Assembly: GCF_014931275.1 (NCBI RefSeq) | Contig: NZ_CP063110.1 | Location: 1,162,001-1,226,000 of the forward strand | DNA length: 64,000 bases | Direction of reading: 5' to 3' | Source: Haemophilus parainfluenzae | Lineage (GTDB): Bacteria; Pseudomonadota; Gammaproteobacteria; Enterobacterales; Pasteurellaceae | Part shown: positions 48,918 to 58,630 of the stretch, piece by piece | How the letters are laid out: each line of letters starts with the position of its first letter | How positions within the stretch are numbered: position 1 is the first letter of the stretch | Notes under the pieces: model-generated | The model's database searches: none | What the model was told of the DNA's origin: nothing | What the model saw: only the letters and a program-made list of their open reading frames with translations | Position numbers and translations under genes: made by a program

Positions 48918-48945
48918 AAAAAAAGCCACTTAATGTGGCTTTTTC
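48918..48945 (-). terminator. Terminator of the peroxiredoxin gene
   Basis: On the minus strand AAAAAGCCACATTAAGTGGC followed by seven T. Confidence 0.85.
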
Positions 48946-48952
48946 TTAAAAA

Positions 48953-49555
48953 TTAAAGTTTGTCAGCGTTTTGTTTCAAGTATTTAGCAACACCTTCAGG
49001 GCTGTCTTTCATACCTTCTTTGCCTTTTTCCCATTGAGCAGGGCAAACTTCACCGTGTTCTTCGTGGAATTGTAATGCATCTACCATACGTAACATTTCA
49101 TCGATGTTACGACCTAATGGTAAGTCATTAACCACTTGGTGACGAACAACGCCGTTTTTGTCAATTAAGAATGAACCACGTAACGCAACACCTTCTTCAG
49201 GGTGTTCGATACCGTATGCTTTAGCGATTTCGTGTTTAACGTCTGCAGCTAATGCATATTTAACTGCACCGATACCGCCGTTTTCAGTTGGGGTATTACG
49301 CCATGCATTGTGAGTGAATTCTGAGTCGATAGATACACCAACAACTTCAACACCACGTTTTTTGAACTCTTCGTAACGGTGGTCGAATGCGATTAATTCA
49401 GATGGACAAACGAAAGTAAAGTCTAATGGATAGAAGAATAATACTGCCGCTTTACCATTGATGTGTTTCTTGAAATTGAAGTTATTAACGATTTCTCCGT
49501 TGCCTAAAACTGCAGCGCAAGTAAAATCTGGAGCTTGACGAGTTACTAATACCAT
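48953..49555 (-). CDS. 2-Cys peroxiredoxin (AhpC/TSA family)
   Basis: Thiol peroxidase of 200 residues. The peroxidatic cysteine is in FYPLDFTFVCPSE and the resolving one in HGEVCPAQW. GGIG is present but no C-terminal YF motif is seen, suggesting a robust rather than over-oxidation-sensitive enzyme. MVLVTRQAPDF at 49555 is the usual start; an ATG two codons upstream lies closer to the AGGA site. Divergent from metC. Confidence 0.92.
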   Translation of the reverse strand: MVLVTRQAPDFTCAAVLGNGEIVNNFNFKKHINGKAAVLFFYPLDFTFVCPSELIAFDHRYEEFKKRGVEVVGVSIDSEFTHNAWRNTPTENGGIGAVKYALAADVKHEIAKAYGIEHPEEGVALRGSFLIDKNGVVRHQVVNDLPLGRNIDEMLRMVDALQFHEEHGEVCPAQWEKGKEGMKDSPEGVAKYLKQNADKL

Positions 49556-49696
49556 AGTCATAATTCCTATATGAAAGTGAATAAAAATTTTGCGGATGCA
49601 AAAAGTCGCCGATTATTTTAAGAAAATTAATCGCACTTTAACAGCTGTTTTTATCTATTGAATTAATTAATATTGTCTAAGTTACAGGTGAAATAT

Positions 49697-50887
49697 ATGT
49701 CAGAACATCATACTTTATCGACCACACTGGTTCATGCAGGGCGTAAAAAGCGCTTTACTCAAGGTTCTGTTAACCCCGTGGTTCAACGCGCATCTTCTTT
49801 AGTGTTTGATACCATTTCGGATAAAAAACATTGCACAAAAAATCGTTACAAGGGAGAGCTTTTTTACGGTCGTCGTGGCACGTTAACTCACTTTGCACTT
49901 CAAGATTTAATGTGTGAAATGGAAGGCGGAGCTGGTTGTTATCTTTATCCCTGTGGTGCTGCAGCGGTAACAAATGCTATTTTATCATTTGTAGAAACGG
50001 GCGATCATGTCTTAATGACAGGGGCTGCTTATGAGCCGACACAAGATTTTTGTAATGTAATTTTGAAAAAAATGCATATTGATACGACCTACTATGATCC
50101 AATGATAGGCACAGATGTTGCCAAACTCGTGCAGCCAAATACAAAAGTCTTATTTTTAGAGTCGCCAAGCTCTTTAACGATGGAAGTGCCAGATATTCCA
50201 GCGATTGTTAAAGCGGTTCGAGAAGTAAGCCCTGAAATCATCATTATGATCGATAATACATGGGCAGGAGGCGTACTATTCAAAGCGTTAGAGCATGGTA
50301 TTGATATTTCTATTCAAGCAGGAACGAAATATTTAGTAGGGCATTCTGATATTATGATCGGTACTGCTGTTGCTAATGCACGTACTTGGGATAAATTGCG
50401 TGAACATTCCTATTTAATGGGGCAAATGGTTGATGCGGATTCCGCCTATACGACAGCACGTGGTATTCGTACCTTAGGTGTGCGATTAAAACAACATCAT
50501 GAAAGTAGTTTAAAAGTGGCCAAATGGTTGAGTGAACAACCACAAGTTAAAGCAGTGTATCATCCTGCGCTACCAAGCTGTCCAGGCCATGAAAACTTTA
50601 AACGTGACTTTACCGGCGCAAGCGGTTTATTCTCTTTTGAATTACATAAACGTTTAAACGATGAAGAGCTTTCCGCCTTTATGGATCATTTTGATCTTTT
50701 CACAATGGCTTATTCTTGGGGCGGGTTTGAATCGCTCATTTTATGCAATCAACCAGAAGAAATTGCAAAAATTCGCCCAGGTATTGAGCGTAAATTAACG
50801 GGATCATTAATTCGTCTGCATATTGGATTTGAAGACACAGATGAATTAATTACTGATCTTCAAGCGGGCTTTGACCGAATCAAATAA
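49697..50887 (+). CDS. metC: Cystathionine beta-lyase
   Basis: PLP enzyme that makes homocysteine from cystathionine for methionine synthesis, 396 residues. PLP lysine is in [14 protein letters not shown]; other marks are [26 protein letters not shown] and the C-terminal [28 protein letters not shown] precedes the ATG at 49697. No MetJ box stands out upstream. Cystathionine gamma-synthase is a less likely reading. Confidence 0.9.
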   Translation: MSEHHTLSTTLVHAGRKKRFTQGSVNPVVQRASSLVFDTISDKKHCTKNRYKGELFYGRRGTLTHFALQDLMCEMEGGAGCYLYPCGAAAVTNAILSFVETGDHVLMTGAAYEPTQDFCNVILKKMHIDTTYYDPMIGTDVAKLVQPNTKVLFLESPSSLTMEVPDIPAIVKAVREVSPEIIIMIDNTWAGGVLFKALEHGIDISIQAGTKYLVGHSDIMIGTAVANARTWDKLREHSYLMGQMVDADSAYTTARGIRTLGVRLKQHHESSLKVAKWLSEQPQVKAVYHPALPSCPGHENFKRDFTGASGLFSFELHKRLNDEELSAFMDHFDLFTMAYSWGGFESLILCNQPEEIAKIRPGIERKLTGSLIRLHIGFEDTDELITDLQAGFDRIK

Positions 50888-50891
50888 GAAA

Positions 50892-50920
50892 AAGGGCTGT
50901 TTATGTAAACAGCCCTTATT
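50892..50920 (+). terminator. Terminator of metC
   Basis: AAGGGCTGTTT, ATGT loop, AAACAGCCCTT and ATTTACT after the metC stop. Confidence 0.82.
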
Positions 50921-50978
50921 TACTCAATCTTTGAGTTGATTTATCATAGTCAGCATTTTTAGCAACTAGAGAAGAACA

Positions 50979-52334
50979 ATGAAACATATTCATATTTTAG
51001 GCATCTGCGGGACCTTTATGGGTGGCGTTGCGATGATTGCCAAACAAATGGGCTATAAAGTAACAGGTTCCGATACCAATGTTTACCCACCGATGAGCAC
51101 TTTTTTACAAGAGCAGGGCATTGAAATTATTCCTAATTATGATGTAGCTCAACTTCAGCCTGCACCCGATATGGTGATTGTCGGAAATGCTATGAAGCGT
51201 GGTAATCCTTGTGTGGAATATGTTTTAGATAATGCCTTGCTTTATACATCAGGCCCACAATGGTTACATGATCATTTATTACGTAACCGTTGGGTGTTAG
51301 CGGTTTCAGGTACACATGGTAAAACCACAACAACGGGCATGTTGACTTGGATTTTAGAACAAAATGGGTTAAAACCCGGTTTCTTAATCGGTGGGATTGC
51401 GGGGAATTTTGGTACTTCTGCTCGTTTAGGGGAAAGTGAGTTCTTCGTGATTGAAGCGGATGAGTACGATACGGCGTTCTTTGATAAACGTTCTAAATTT
51501 GTACATTACAATCCGAAAACCTTGATCATTAACAACATTAGCTTCGATCATGCTGACATCTTCGATGATCTTCATGCGATCCAGCGTCAGTTTCATCATA
51601 TGATTAGAACCATTCCTTCCACAGGACGCGTTCTTTCTTTTGCAGATGAACAGAGCGTGAAAGAAACCCTCAATATGGGATGTTGGTCAGAACAACAATT
51701 TATCGGTAAAGATAAAGAATGGTCTGCGGAACGTATTACTAATGATTGTTCTGAATTTGCCGTATTCCATCACGGTAAAAAAGTGGCTGAAGTGAAATGG
51801 AATATTGTCGGACAGCACAATATGCACAATGCGTTAATGGCGGTTGCAGCGGCTTACCATGCGGGTGTCAAAATTGAAGATGCATGTCATGCATTAGGTA
51901 GCTTTATCAATGCAAAACGTCGTTTAGAGGTGAAGGGTGAAGTAAACGGTATTACGGTTTATGATGACTTCGCTCACCATCCAGAAGCCATTCTTGCGAC
52001 ACTCACGGCGTTGCGTGATAAAGTAGGCGGTGGCGTACGTATTCTTGCTGTATTAGAGCCTCGTTCAAATACCATGAAAATGGGCGTGCATAAAGATGAA
52101 ATTGCGCCAGCACTTGGGCGAGCTGATGCCGTATTTATGCTACAACCAGATAATATTCCGTGGGACGTAGCTGAAATTGCGGGACAATGTGTTCAACCGG
52201 CATACTACACAGGAAACGTTGATAAATTGGTGGATATGATTGTGGCTGAAGCGAAAACAACGGATCACATTCTTGTGATGTCAAACGGTAGCTTTGGTGG
52301 CATTCATCAAAAGATTTTAGATCGATTAAAATAA
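50979..52334 (+). CDS. mpl: UDP-N-acetylmuramate:L-alanyl-gamma-D-glutamyl-meso-diaminopimelate ligase
   Basis: Murein-recycling Mur ligase that joins the recovered tripeptide to UDP-MurNAc, 451 residues. Domain order: Rossmann GICGTFMGGVAMIAKQMGY, ATP loop SGTHGKTTTTGMLTW, central IEADEYDTAFFDKRSKFVHY and C-terminal DDFAHHPEAILATL. AGAGAAGAACA precedes the ATG. Confidence 0.96.
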   Translation: MKHIHILGICGTFMGGVAMIAKQMGYKVTGSDTNVYPPMSTFLQEQGIEIIPNYDVAQLQPAPDMVIVGNAMKRGNPCVEYVLDNALLYTSGPQWLHDHLLRNRWVLAVSGTHGKTTTTGMLTWILEQNGLKPGFLIGGIAGNFGTSARLGESEFFVIEADEYDTAFFDKRSKFVHYNPKTLIINNISFDHADIFDDLHAIQRQFHHMIRTIPSTGRVLSFADEQSVKETLNMGCWSEQQFIGKDKEWSAERITNDCSEFAVFHHGKKVAEVKWNIVGQHNMHNALMAVAAAYHAGVKIEDACHALGSFINAKRRLEVKGEVNGITVYDDFAHHPEAILATLTALRDKVGGGVRILAVLEPRSNTMKMGVHKDEIAPALGRADAVFMLQPDNIPWDVAEIAGQCVQPAYYTGNVDKLVDMIVAEAKTTDHILVMSNGSFGGIHQKILDRLK

Positions 52335-52340
52335 TCTCAA

Positions 52341-52387
52341 TGCAAAGTGCGGTCAAAAATGAAAATGTTTTTGACCGCACTTTTTAT
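52341..52387 (+). terminator. Terminator of mpl from paired uptake signals
   Basis: AAAGTGCGGTCAAAAA and GTTTTTGACCGCACTTTTT form a 15-base stem with T-run. Confidence 0.85.
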
Positions 52388-52408
52388 CATTAAAAATAAG
52401 GAAATAGC

Positions 52409-52915
52409 ATGGCCGATCCACATATTGAATCTCCAATGGATGTTTGGGATAAACTCACCGTCATTATTTATCGCACAGGCTTTGTCATTGCGGCATTTAG
52501 CATCTTGGCTTTAACTTGGTATCCTCAACAGGCTCAAAGTGCCGTATTGATTGCAGTAACTTGTTGTGCATCATCGCTTCATATTTATTTAAAGCATTTC
52601 CGCTTAACATTTCAATTTGCCACGTGGCTTGCACTCTTATGTGCGCTTTTAGGTTGGCATGAATTAGCGTTAGGTGGTGCATTAGTAACACTGGGCGGTT
52701 TATGTTTTAAAGAATACTTCTGTTTTAGAGTACCGCTATTAAATTTACAACCTGCATTTGTCGCCGCACTTTGGTTTGCTTGGGTATTTGAAGGGGGTTG
52801 GATTGCTCGAATTTTATCGTTGATTGTCGGCGGATTATTGTTGATTCTTGCAGTTCAAAAATGGCGAATGCCATTGCACTTTGATATTGGCGATAAGACA
52901 AAGTATCAAATCTAA
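52409..52915 (+). CDS. DUF2301-type integral membrane protein, function unknown
   Basis: A 168-residue membrane protein with about six hydrophobic segments, such as VIIYRTGFVIAAFSILAL, LNLQPAFVAALWFAWVF and RILSLIVGGLLLILAVQ. The pattern fits the uncharacterised DUF2301 family in gamma-proteobacteria; that call is from memory. AATAAGGAAATAGC precedes the ATG. Confidence 0.75.
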   Translation: MADPHIESPMDVWDKLTVIIYRTGFVIAAFSILALTWYPQQAQSAVLIAVTCCASSLHIYLKHFRLTFQFATWLALLCALLGWHELALGGALVTLGGLCFKEYFCFRVPLLNLQPAFVAALWFAWVFEGGWIARILSLIVGGLLLILAVQKWRMPLHFDIGDKTKYQI

Positions 52916-52997
52916 TAAGATTGATAGATAAAGGCATAATGTTTCACGACATTGTGCCTTTTTATTTCGATTAAATTTACTTTTATTTAAAAACGAA

Positions 52998-53022
52998 AAA
53001 AGCACCGAAATTTCGATGCTTT
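52998..53022 (-). terminator. Terminator of tRNA-fMet
   Basis: On the minus strand AAAGCATCGAAATTTCGGTG then CTTTTTTCG, right after the tRNA. Confidence 0.82.
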
Positions 53023-53028
53023 GTAATT

Positions 53029-53105
53029 TGGTTGCGGGGGCCGGATTTGAACCGACGGCCTTCGGGTTATGAGCCCGACGAGCTACCAAGCTGCTCCACC
53101 CCGCG
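53029..53105 (-). tRNA. Initiator tRNA-fMet (CAT)
   Basis: A 77-base tRNA with encoded CCA. Acceptor CGCGGGG faces CCCCGCA, giving the C1-A72 mismatch of initiators; three G-C pairs (GGG and CCC) flank the anticodon loop CTCATAA. These two features mark it as the initiator rather than elongator Met. Confidence 0.95.
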
Positions 53106-53118
53106 TCTGATGGCGCGT

Positions 53119-53146
53119 AATATACTCGTTTCAAAAATTATTGCAA
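53119..53146 (-). promoter_or_regulatory. Promoter of tRNA-fMet
   Basis: Minus-strand TTGCAA (53141-53146), 16 bases and TATATT (53119-53124), then a GC-rich discriminator ACGCGCC. Confidence 0.78.
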
Positions 53147-53296
53147 GATTTAAACTGAATTTGACTTTCTGTTTGTTAAGAAAATAAACAATGTGAATAT
53201 TAATTAATCATTTTATGAAATAGTGCTAGTCCTAAAAGGGAATTTTTGATAGCGTATGCAACTTTGTATTAGTTAGTTTAATTTAGGAAAATAAGA

Positions 53297-54424
53297 ATGA
53301 AATTTCGTCAAAATCTCGCCGTAAAAATTCTTTCTGTAATGGCGGCTGTTTCAGTGCTTGCATCATGTGGTTCAGCACCAAGTAAAGTCTCTTCAAAAAA
53401 TAATTCTAGCTTGCCGCGTACTGCGACAGGCGACGATCCACAAAAATTTGGTGCAAAGTATAGTGGACGTAATTATCAACAAGCTATTTTAAGCCCAGTG
53501 GCTTCCGTGGAGAACAAAAGTGCGGTCGTCAACCAAGGTGATTTTTTAACACAGTTGACGAATGTTCGTGATTATTCAAATTCATTAACAAATCGCTTTG
53601 CGTCGAATTATGGCAAAATCACTAACTGGGTACTTGCAGGGGCCAATGTGAATGAATTAGCACAATACGGCATTAACCCGCAGATTATGAAAGGTTTTGA
53701 TGGTTATCAAAACGTGTTAATGACAGGTTATTACTCACCGGTTATTCATGCACGCCGTACTGCACAGGGTCAATATCAACATCCAATTTATGCGATGCCA
53801 AGCTATAAACGTTATAGCCGTGCGGAAATTTACAATGGTGCATTGGCAGGACAAGGCTTAGAGCTAGCTTACAGTGATTCAATGATGGATAACTTTCTGT
53901 TAGGCGTGCAGGGGAGTGGCTATGTTGATTACGGTGACGGCAATTTAAATTATTTAGCCTATGCTGGCCAAAATGGCTATAAATATCAAGCGGTTGGTCG
54001 TTTGTTAGTAGAAGATGGTGAAATTCCAAAAGAAAAAATGTCTATTCAAGCGATTCGTGAATGGGGCAAAGCAAACCCATCTCGTGTACAGGAATTGTTA
54101 GAGCGTAACCCATCTTATGTTTTCTTTAAAAACGATCCGACAGGTAAAGTGAAAGGTTCAGCTGGTGTACCTTTAGTGCCTATGGCTTCTGTGGCTTCTG
54201 ACCGCAACGTCATTCCTTCTGGTACCGTATTATTGGTTGAAGTGCCAGATATTGATAACAATGGTAACTGGATGGGCACACACAAATTGCACTTAATGGT
54301 GGCGCTTGATGTGGGCGGTGCGGTAAATGGTCACCACTTTGACTTATATCGTGGTATTGGTGATCAAGCAGGTCACATCGCTGGTTTATCAAAACACTAT
54401 GGACGTGTTTGGGTACTACAATAA
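53297..54424 (+). CDS. mltA: Membrane-bound lytic murein transglycosylase A
   Basis: Outer-membrane lipoprotein that cleaves peptidoglycan, 375 residues. The lipobox is LASC with lipidated C24. The family core includes FLTQLTNVRDYSNSLTNRFA, LMTGYYSPVIHARR, GRLLVEDGEIPKEKMSIQAI and LMVALDVGGAVNGHHFDLYRG with the catalytic aspartate region. TAGGAAAATAAGA precedes the ATG. Its stop overlaps tcdA by one base. Confidence 0.95.
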   Translation: MKFRQNLAVKILSVMAAVSVLASCGSAPSKVSSKNNSSLPRTATGDDPQKFGAKYSGRNYQQAILSPVASVENKSAVVNQGDFLTQLTNVRDYSNSLTNRFASNYGKITNWVLAGANVNELAQYGINPQIMKGFDGYQNVLMTGYYSPVIHARRTAQGQYQHPIYAMPSYKRYSRAEIYNGALAGQGLELAYSDSMMDNFLLGVQGSGYVDYGDGNLNYLAYAGQNGYKYQAVGRLLVEDGEIPKEKMSIQAIREWGKANPSRVQELLERNPSYVFFKNDPTGKVKGSAGVPLVPMASVASDRNVIPSGTVLLVEVPDIDNNGNWMGTHKLHLMVALDVGGAVNGHHFDLYRGIGDQAGHIAGLSKHYGRVWVLQ

Positions 54425-55185
54425 TGGCTCGTGTCGATAACTACGAACAACGTTTTGGCGGCATTGGACGCCTTTATACACCAGAAGGCTTGGCGCGTTT
54501 GCGTCAGGCTCATGTGTGCGTCATTGGTATTGGCGGCGTAGGTTCGTGGGTGGTGGAAGCGCTTGCGCGAAGTGGTGTAGGGCAGATCACTATGATTGAT
54601 ATGGATGATATTTGTGTAACCAATATTAATCGTCAACTTCCTGCATTAAGCGGCAATATTGGCAAGCTTAAAACAGAAGTGATGGCGGAGCGCGTTAAGC
54701 TGATTAATCCAGAATGTGTGGTGAATATTATTGATGATTTCATCTCACCGGATAATCAAGCGGAATACTTAAATCGTGGCTATGATTATGTGATTGATGC
54801 CATTGATAGCGTGAAAACGAAAGCCGCCATGATTGCTTATTGCAAGCGTAATAAAATCAAGATTATTACCATTGGTGGTGCAGGTGGTCAGACTGATCCT
54901 TCGAAAATCCAAATTGCTGATTTAAGTAAAACGATCCAAGATCCATTATTGGCGAAAGTGCGGTCAGTTTTGCGTAAGGATTTTAATTTTACCCAAAATC
55001 CACAACGTAAGTTCGCAGTTGATGCGGTGTTTTCCACACAGCCTCTGATTTTCCCTAAAATGGACGAAGGCTGTGAGATATCTGCCACCATGAATTGTGC
55101 AAATGGCTTTGGTGCAGCAACCATGATAACCGCAACTTTTGGATTTTTTGCCGTTTCTCGGGTAATCGATAAGTTATTAAAATAA
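54424..55185 (+). CDS. tcdA: tRNA threonylcarbamoyladenosine dehydratase
   Basis: E1-like enzyme (CsdL) that makes cyclic t6A in tRNA, 253 residues. ATP motif GIGGVGSWVVEALARSG, metal and tRNA segments DMDDICVTNINRQLPAL and GGAGGQTDPSKIQIADLSKT. The start ATG sits in the mltA stop (TAATG), so an operon is likely. Confidence 0.95.
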   Translation: MARVDNYEQRFGGIGRLYTPEGLARLRQAHVCVIGIGGVGSWVVEALARSGVGQITMIDMDDICVTNINRQLPALSGNIGKLKTEVMAERVKLINPECVVNIIDDFISPDNQAEYLNRGYDYVIDAIDSVKTKAAMIAYCKRNKIKIITIGGAGGQTDPSKIQIADLSKTIQDPLLAKVRSVLRKDFNFTQNPQRKFAVDAVFSTQPLIFPKMDEGCEISATMNCANGFGAATMITATFGFFAVSRVIDKLLK

Positions 55186-55193
55186 AGAAATGA

Positions 55194-55217
55194 AGCAACG
55201 TGAAAACGTTGCTTTTT
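55194..55217 (+). terminator. Terminator of mltA-tcdA
   Basis: AGCAACGT, GAAA tetraloop, ACGTTGCT and TTTTCTT. Confidence 0.85.
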
Positions 55218-55352
55218 CTTTATGAATGAAAGTATTTAACAAGATGAAGAAATATCACTTCATTTTTTTATTTGGAATGTTGCAATTTTATCAAAAAGGC
55301 GTAGTCTATGTTGGCTTTGAGAATAATTCCCAATAAAAGTAAGGAAACAAAC

Positions 55353-56339
55353 ATGAAACAAGTATTAAAAATGAGTGCAATTTCTACCGCACTTTTAACC
55401 CTTCCAATGATGGCAAATGCAGATGTGTTAGCATCCGTGAAACCCCTCGGTTTTATTACATCATCTATTGCAAACGGTGTGACAGATACACAGGTTTTAG
55501 TACCAGCTGGTGCTTCTCCACATGATTACAGCTTAAAACTTTCAGATGTGCAAAAAGTGAAATCTGCAGATTTAGTGCTTTGGGTTGGTGAAGATATTGA
55601 TGCTTTCTTAGCAAAACCAATTAGCCAAATTGATAGTAAAAAAGTCATCAATATTTCTGATATTCCAGAAATTAAACCGCTTTTAAGCAAAGTCCATCAT
55701 GAACATTATCATGAAGGCGATGAACACGAGCACGGTCATGATCATAAACATGGACACGATCATAAACACGAACATGCTCATGAGCATCACGATCACCATC
55801 ATGATGTAGATGAAAATGGTTTAAGTGTAAACTGGCATTTATGGTATTCACCAGCCATTAGCCAAATTGTGGCACAGAAAGTGGCGGATAAATTAACAGA
55901 ACAATATCCAGATAAAAAAGAGCTCATCGCGAAAAACTTAGCCGATTTTAACCGCACGTTGACCGAGCAAAGCGATAAGATCAAAGCACAATTAGCGCCA
56001 CTTAAAGATAAAGGCTTCTTTGTGTTCCATGATGCTTATAGCTATTTCAATGATGCTTATGGTTTAAATCAAACCGGTTATTTCACCATTAATCCACTAG
56101 TGGCACCGGGTGCAAAAACCATTGCTCACATCAAAGAAGAAATTGAAGAACATCGTGTAAATTGTCTTTTTGCTGAGCCTCAATTCACACCAAAAGTGAT
56201 TGATTCTCTTGCTCAAAGTACAAAAGTCAATGTAGGTCGTTTAGATCCTATTGGCGATAACGTACAGCTTGGTCCAAATTCTTATGCGAATTTCCTTCAA
56301 GCGACTGCTGATAGCTATGCTCAATGTTTAAGTAAATAA
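55353..56339 (+). CDS. znuA: Zinc ABC transporter substrate-binding protein ZnuA
   Basis: Periplasmic zinc-binding protein, 328 residues, with signal peptide MKQVLKMSAISTALLTLPMM plus ANA. Zinc ligands fall in VPAGASPHDYSLKL, SVNWHLWYSP and FVFHDAYSYF. A long histidine-rich loop (about residues 111-150, repeats of HGHDHKHGHDHKHEHAHEH) is typical. TAAGGAAACAAAC precedes the ATG at 55353. The permease and ATPase genes are not next to it. Confidence 0.95.
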   Translation: MKQVLKMSAISTALLTLPMMANADVLASVKPLGFITSSIANGVTDTQVLVPAGASPHDYSLKLSDVQKVKSADLVLWVGEDIDAFLAKPISQIDSKKVINISDIPEIKPLLSKVHHEHYHEGDEHEHGHDHKHGHDHKHEHAHEHHDHHHDVDENGLSVNWHLWYSPAISQIVAQKVADKLTEQYPDKKELIAKNLADFNRTLTEQSDKIKAQLAPLKDKGFFVFHDAYSYFNDAYGLNQTGYFTINPLVAPGAKTIAHIKEEIEEHRVNCLFAEPQFTPKVIDSLAQSTKVNVGRLDPIGDNVQLGPNSYANFLQATADSYAQCLSK

Positions 56340-56343
56340 TCAA

Positions 56344-56402
56344 AAATCTCCCCCCTCACCCCCTCTTTATAAAAGAGGGGGAATATTCTTGAAATCTCCC
56401 CA
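56344..56402. repeat. C-rich/G-rich dispersed intergenic repeat, copy 2
   Basis: CCCCCTCTTTATAAAAGAGG plus GGG forms a strong hairpin, preceded by AAATCTCCCCCCTCA. It aligns with 6853-6892 between trxB and cydD. A partial third segment GAAATCTCCCC follows. Confidence 0.6.
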
Positions 56403-56459
56403 AATTTAACCGCACTTTCGTGCTATAATCCGCCCAATTTTTCCCTATCGAGAAAACCC

Positions 56460-58595
56460 ATGAAACAATTATTTGCCACAACTGCCCGTGGTTTTGAAGA
56501 ACTCTTAAAAGTCGAACTGACAGAGCTTGGTGCAACGGAATGTAAAATCGCACAAGGCGGTGTACATTTTCAGGCTGATGATGAAACACTTTATCGCAGT
56601 TTATTATGGTCACGCTTAACTTCACGTATTTTGTTACCGATTGTAAATGGCAAGGTATATAGTGATTTAGACTTGTATTCAATTGTGACAGGGCAGGATT
56701 GGTTAAGTTATTTTGATGAGAAAACCACATTTTTTGTCGATTTCAACGGGACAAACCAAGAAATTCGTCACACCCAATTTGGTGCGATGCGTGTGAAAGA
56801 TGCCATTGTGGATTATTTTGAACGCCAAGGGAAAGCGCGTCCAAATGTGGATAAAGAGTATCCGGATGTGCGAATTCATGCTTATTTAAATAAAGAAGAA
56901 CTCGTCGTTTCACTCGATTTAAGTGGCGAAGCATTGCATTTACGTGGCTATCGTGAAGACACAGGCCAAGCGCCTTTACGTGAAACCTTAGCCGCTGCGA
57001 TAGTGCTTCGTTCAGGTTGGAAAAAAGGGACACCATTAGTGGATCCAATGTGCGGTTCGGGTACTTTGTTAATCGAAGCCGCGCAGATGGAAGCACAAAT
57101 TGCACCGCAATTACATCGTTTACATTGGGGTTTTGATTGCTGGAAAGGGCATAATCAAGATACTTGGGATAAGGTGAAAGCAGAAGCGGTACAACAAGCT
57201 GAAACTTATTTTAATCAAAATCCAAAACCGCATTTTTATGGCTTCGATCTCGATCATCGCGTACTGAAAAAAGCGCAAAAGAACGCACAAAATGCAGGCA
57301 TAGCACATTTAATTCAGTGGAAACAAGGTGATGTCGCCGCATTAAAAAATCCAAGTCCAGATGAAGTGGGAACAGTGATTTGTAACCCGCCTTACGGTGA
57401 ACGTTTAGGCACAACTCCTGCTTTGATTGCCCTATATTCAGTCTTTGGACAACGTCTTAAAAATGAATTTGGTGGTTGGAATGCATCGATTTTCAGTAGT
57501 GAATCTACGTTGCTTGATTGCTTGCGTATGCGTTCTCATCGTCAATTTAAAGCGAAAAATGGTCCGTTAGATTGTGTTCAGAAGAATTATCAAATTTCAG
57601 AACGTAAAGAAAGTGCGGCTGAAAACCCCCTTGAATTTGACCGCACTTCAACGGTAGCGGTGGATTTTGCGAATCGTTTACAGAAAAATATCAAGAAAAT
57701 TGAAAAATGGGCGAAGCAGCAAGGCCTTGATGCGTATCGTTTATATGATGCCGATTTACCGGAATATAACGTGGCGGTGGATCGCTATGGTGATCATATC
57801 GTGGTGCAAGAGTATGCAGCACCGAAAAATATTGATGAAAATAAAGCCCGTCAACGTTTATTGGATGCCGTGACTGCAACCTTGCAAGTCACCGGTATTG
57901 AAACCAATAAACTGATTTTGAAAGTGCGTCAAAAACAAAAAGGCACGAATCAATATGAAAAATTGGCCAATAAAGGCGAATATTTTTATGTGAATGAATA
58001 CGGCGCTCAGCTTTGGGTGAATCTAACGGATTACTTGGATACAGGATTATTCTTAGATCATCGTTTAACCCGTAAAATACTTGGTGAAATGGCAAAAGGC
58101 AAAGATTTCCTCAATCTTTTTGCTTATACCGGTTCAGCAACGGTTCACGCAGCATTAGGTGGGGCAAAATCGACAACAACCGTGGATATGTCTAACACTT
58201 ATTTAAACTGGGCAGAGCAAAACCTGATTTTAAATGATATTGAAGGCAAGCAGCACAAGCTCATCCAGGCAGATTGTTTGCAGTGGTTAGAGAAATGTGA
58301 TTGCCAGTTTGATTTGATTTTCGTGGATCCGCCAACATTCTCGAATTCTAAGCGTATGGAAGACAGTTGGGATGTACAACGTGATCACATCAAATTAATG
58401 CGTAATCTTAAGCGTATTTTACGTCCTAACGGCACCATCGTGTTCTCGAACAATAAACGTGGTTTTAAAATGGATTTTGAGGCGTTAGATGAATTAGGAT
58501 TAAGTGCGGTCGAAATTTCAGCGAAAACCTTACCGCTTGATTTTGAGCGAAATAAACAAATCCACAACTGCTGGGTTGTGACAATGAAAGCCTAA
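56460..58595 (+). CDS. rlmKL: Bifunctional 23S rRNA m2G2445/m7G2069 methyltransferase
   Basis: A 711-residue fusion of RlmL and RlmK. The N-terminal half has a THUMP domain and N2-G methylase motifs [15 protein letters not shown] and [12 protein letters not shown]; the C-terminal half has [20 protein letters not shown] and [15 protein letters not shown]. The fused form is normal in gamma-proteobacteria. No separate neighbour is co-transcribed. Confidence 0.95.
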   Translation: MKQLFATTARGFEELLKVELTELGATECKIAQGGVHFQADDETLYRSLLWSRLTSRILLPIVNGKVYSDLDLYSIVTGQDWLSYFDEKTTFFVDFNGTNQEIRHTQFGAMRVKDAIVDYFERQGKARPNVDKEYPDVRIHAYLNKEELVVSLDLSGEALHLRGYREDTGQAPLRETLAAAIVLRSGWKKGTPLVDPMCGSGTLLIEAAQMEAQIAPQLHRLHWGFDCWKGHNQDTWDKVKAEAVQQAETYFNQNPKPHFYGFDLDHRVLKKAQKNAQNAGIAHLIQWKQGDVAALKNPSPDEVGTVICNPPYGERLGTTPALIALYSVFGQRLKNEFGGWNASIFSSESTLLDCLRMRSHRQFKAKNGPLDCVQKNYQISERKESAAENPLEFDRTSTVAVDFANRLQKNIKKIEKWAKQQGLDAYRLYDADLPEYNVAVDRYGDHIVVQEYAAPKNIDENKARQRLLDAVTATLQVTGIETNKLILKVRQKQKGTNQYEKLANKGEYFYVNEYGAQLWVNLTDYLDTGLFLDHRLTRKILGEMAKGKDFLNLFAYTGSATVHAALGGAKSTTTVDMSNTYLNWAEQNLILNDIEGKQHKLIQADCLQWLEKCDCQFDLIFVDPPTFSNSKRMEDSWDVQRDHIKLMRNLKRILRPNGTIVFSNNKRGFKMDFEALDELGLSAVEISAKTLPLDFERNKQIHNCWVVTMKA

Positions 58596-58596
58596 T

Positions 58597-58630
58597 AAAA
58601 AGCCCGATAATGATTTATCGGGCTTTTTTG
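58597..58630. terminator. Bidirectional terminator between rlmKL and the kefC-like gene
   Basis: AAAAAGCCCGATAA and TTATCGGGCTTTTTT with a short loop serve both convergent genes. Confidence 0.88.

Noticed and set aside
55230..55352. Zur box upstream of znuA
   Set aside because: GGAATGTTGCAATTTTATC resembles only one half of the E. coli Zur site, and no symmetric partner was found.
55687..55805. Histidine-rich repeat DNA in znuA as a separate repeat element
   Set aside because: The short CATGAT/CATAAA repeats encode the known histidine-rich zinc loop of ZnuA and need no other explanation.
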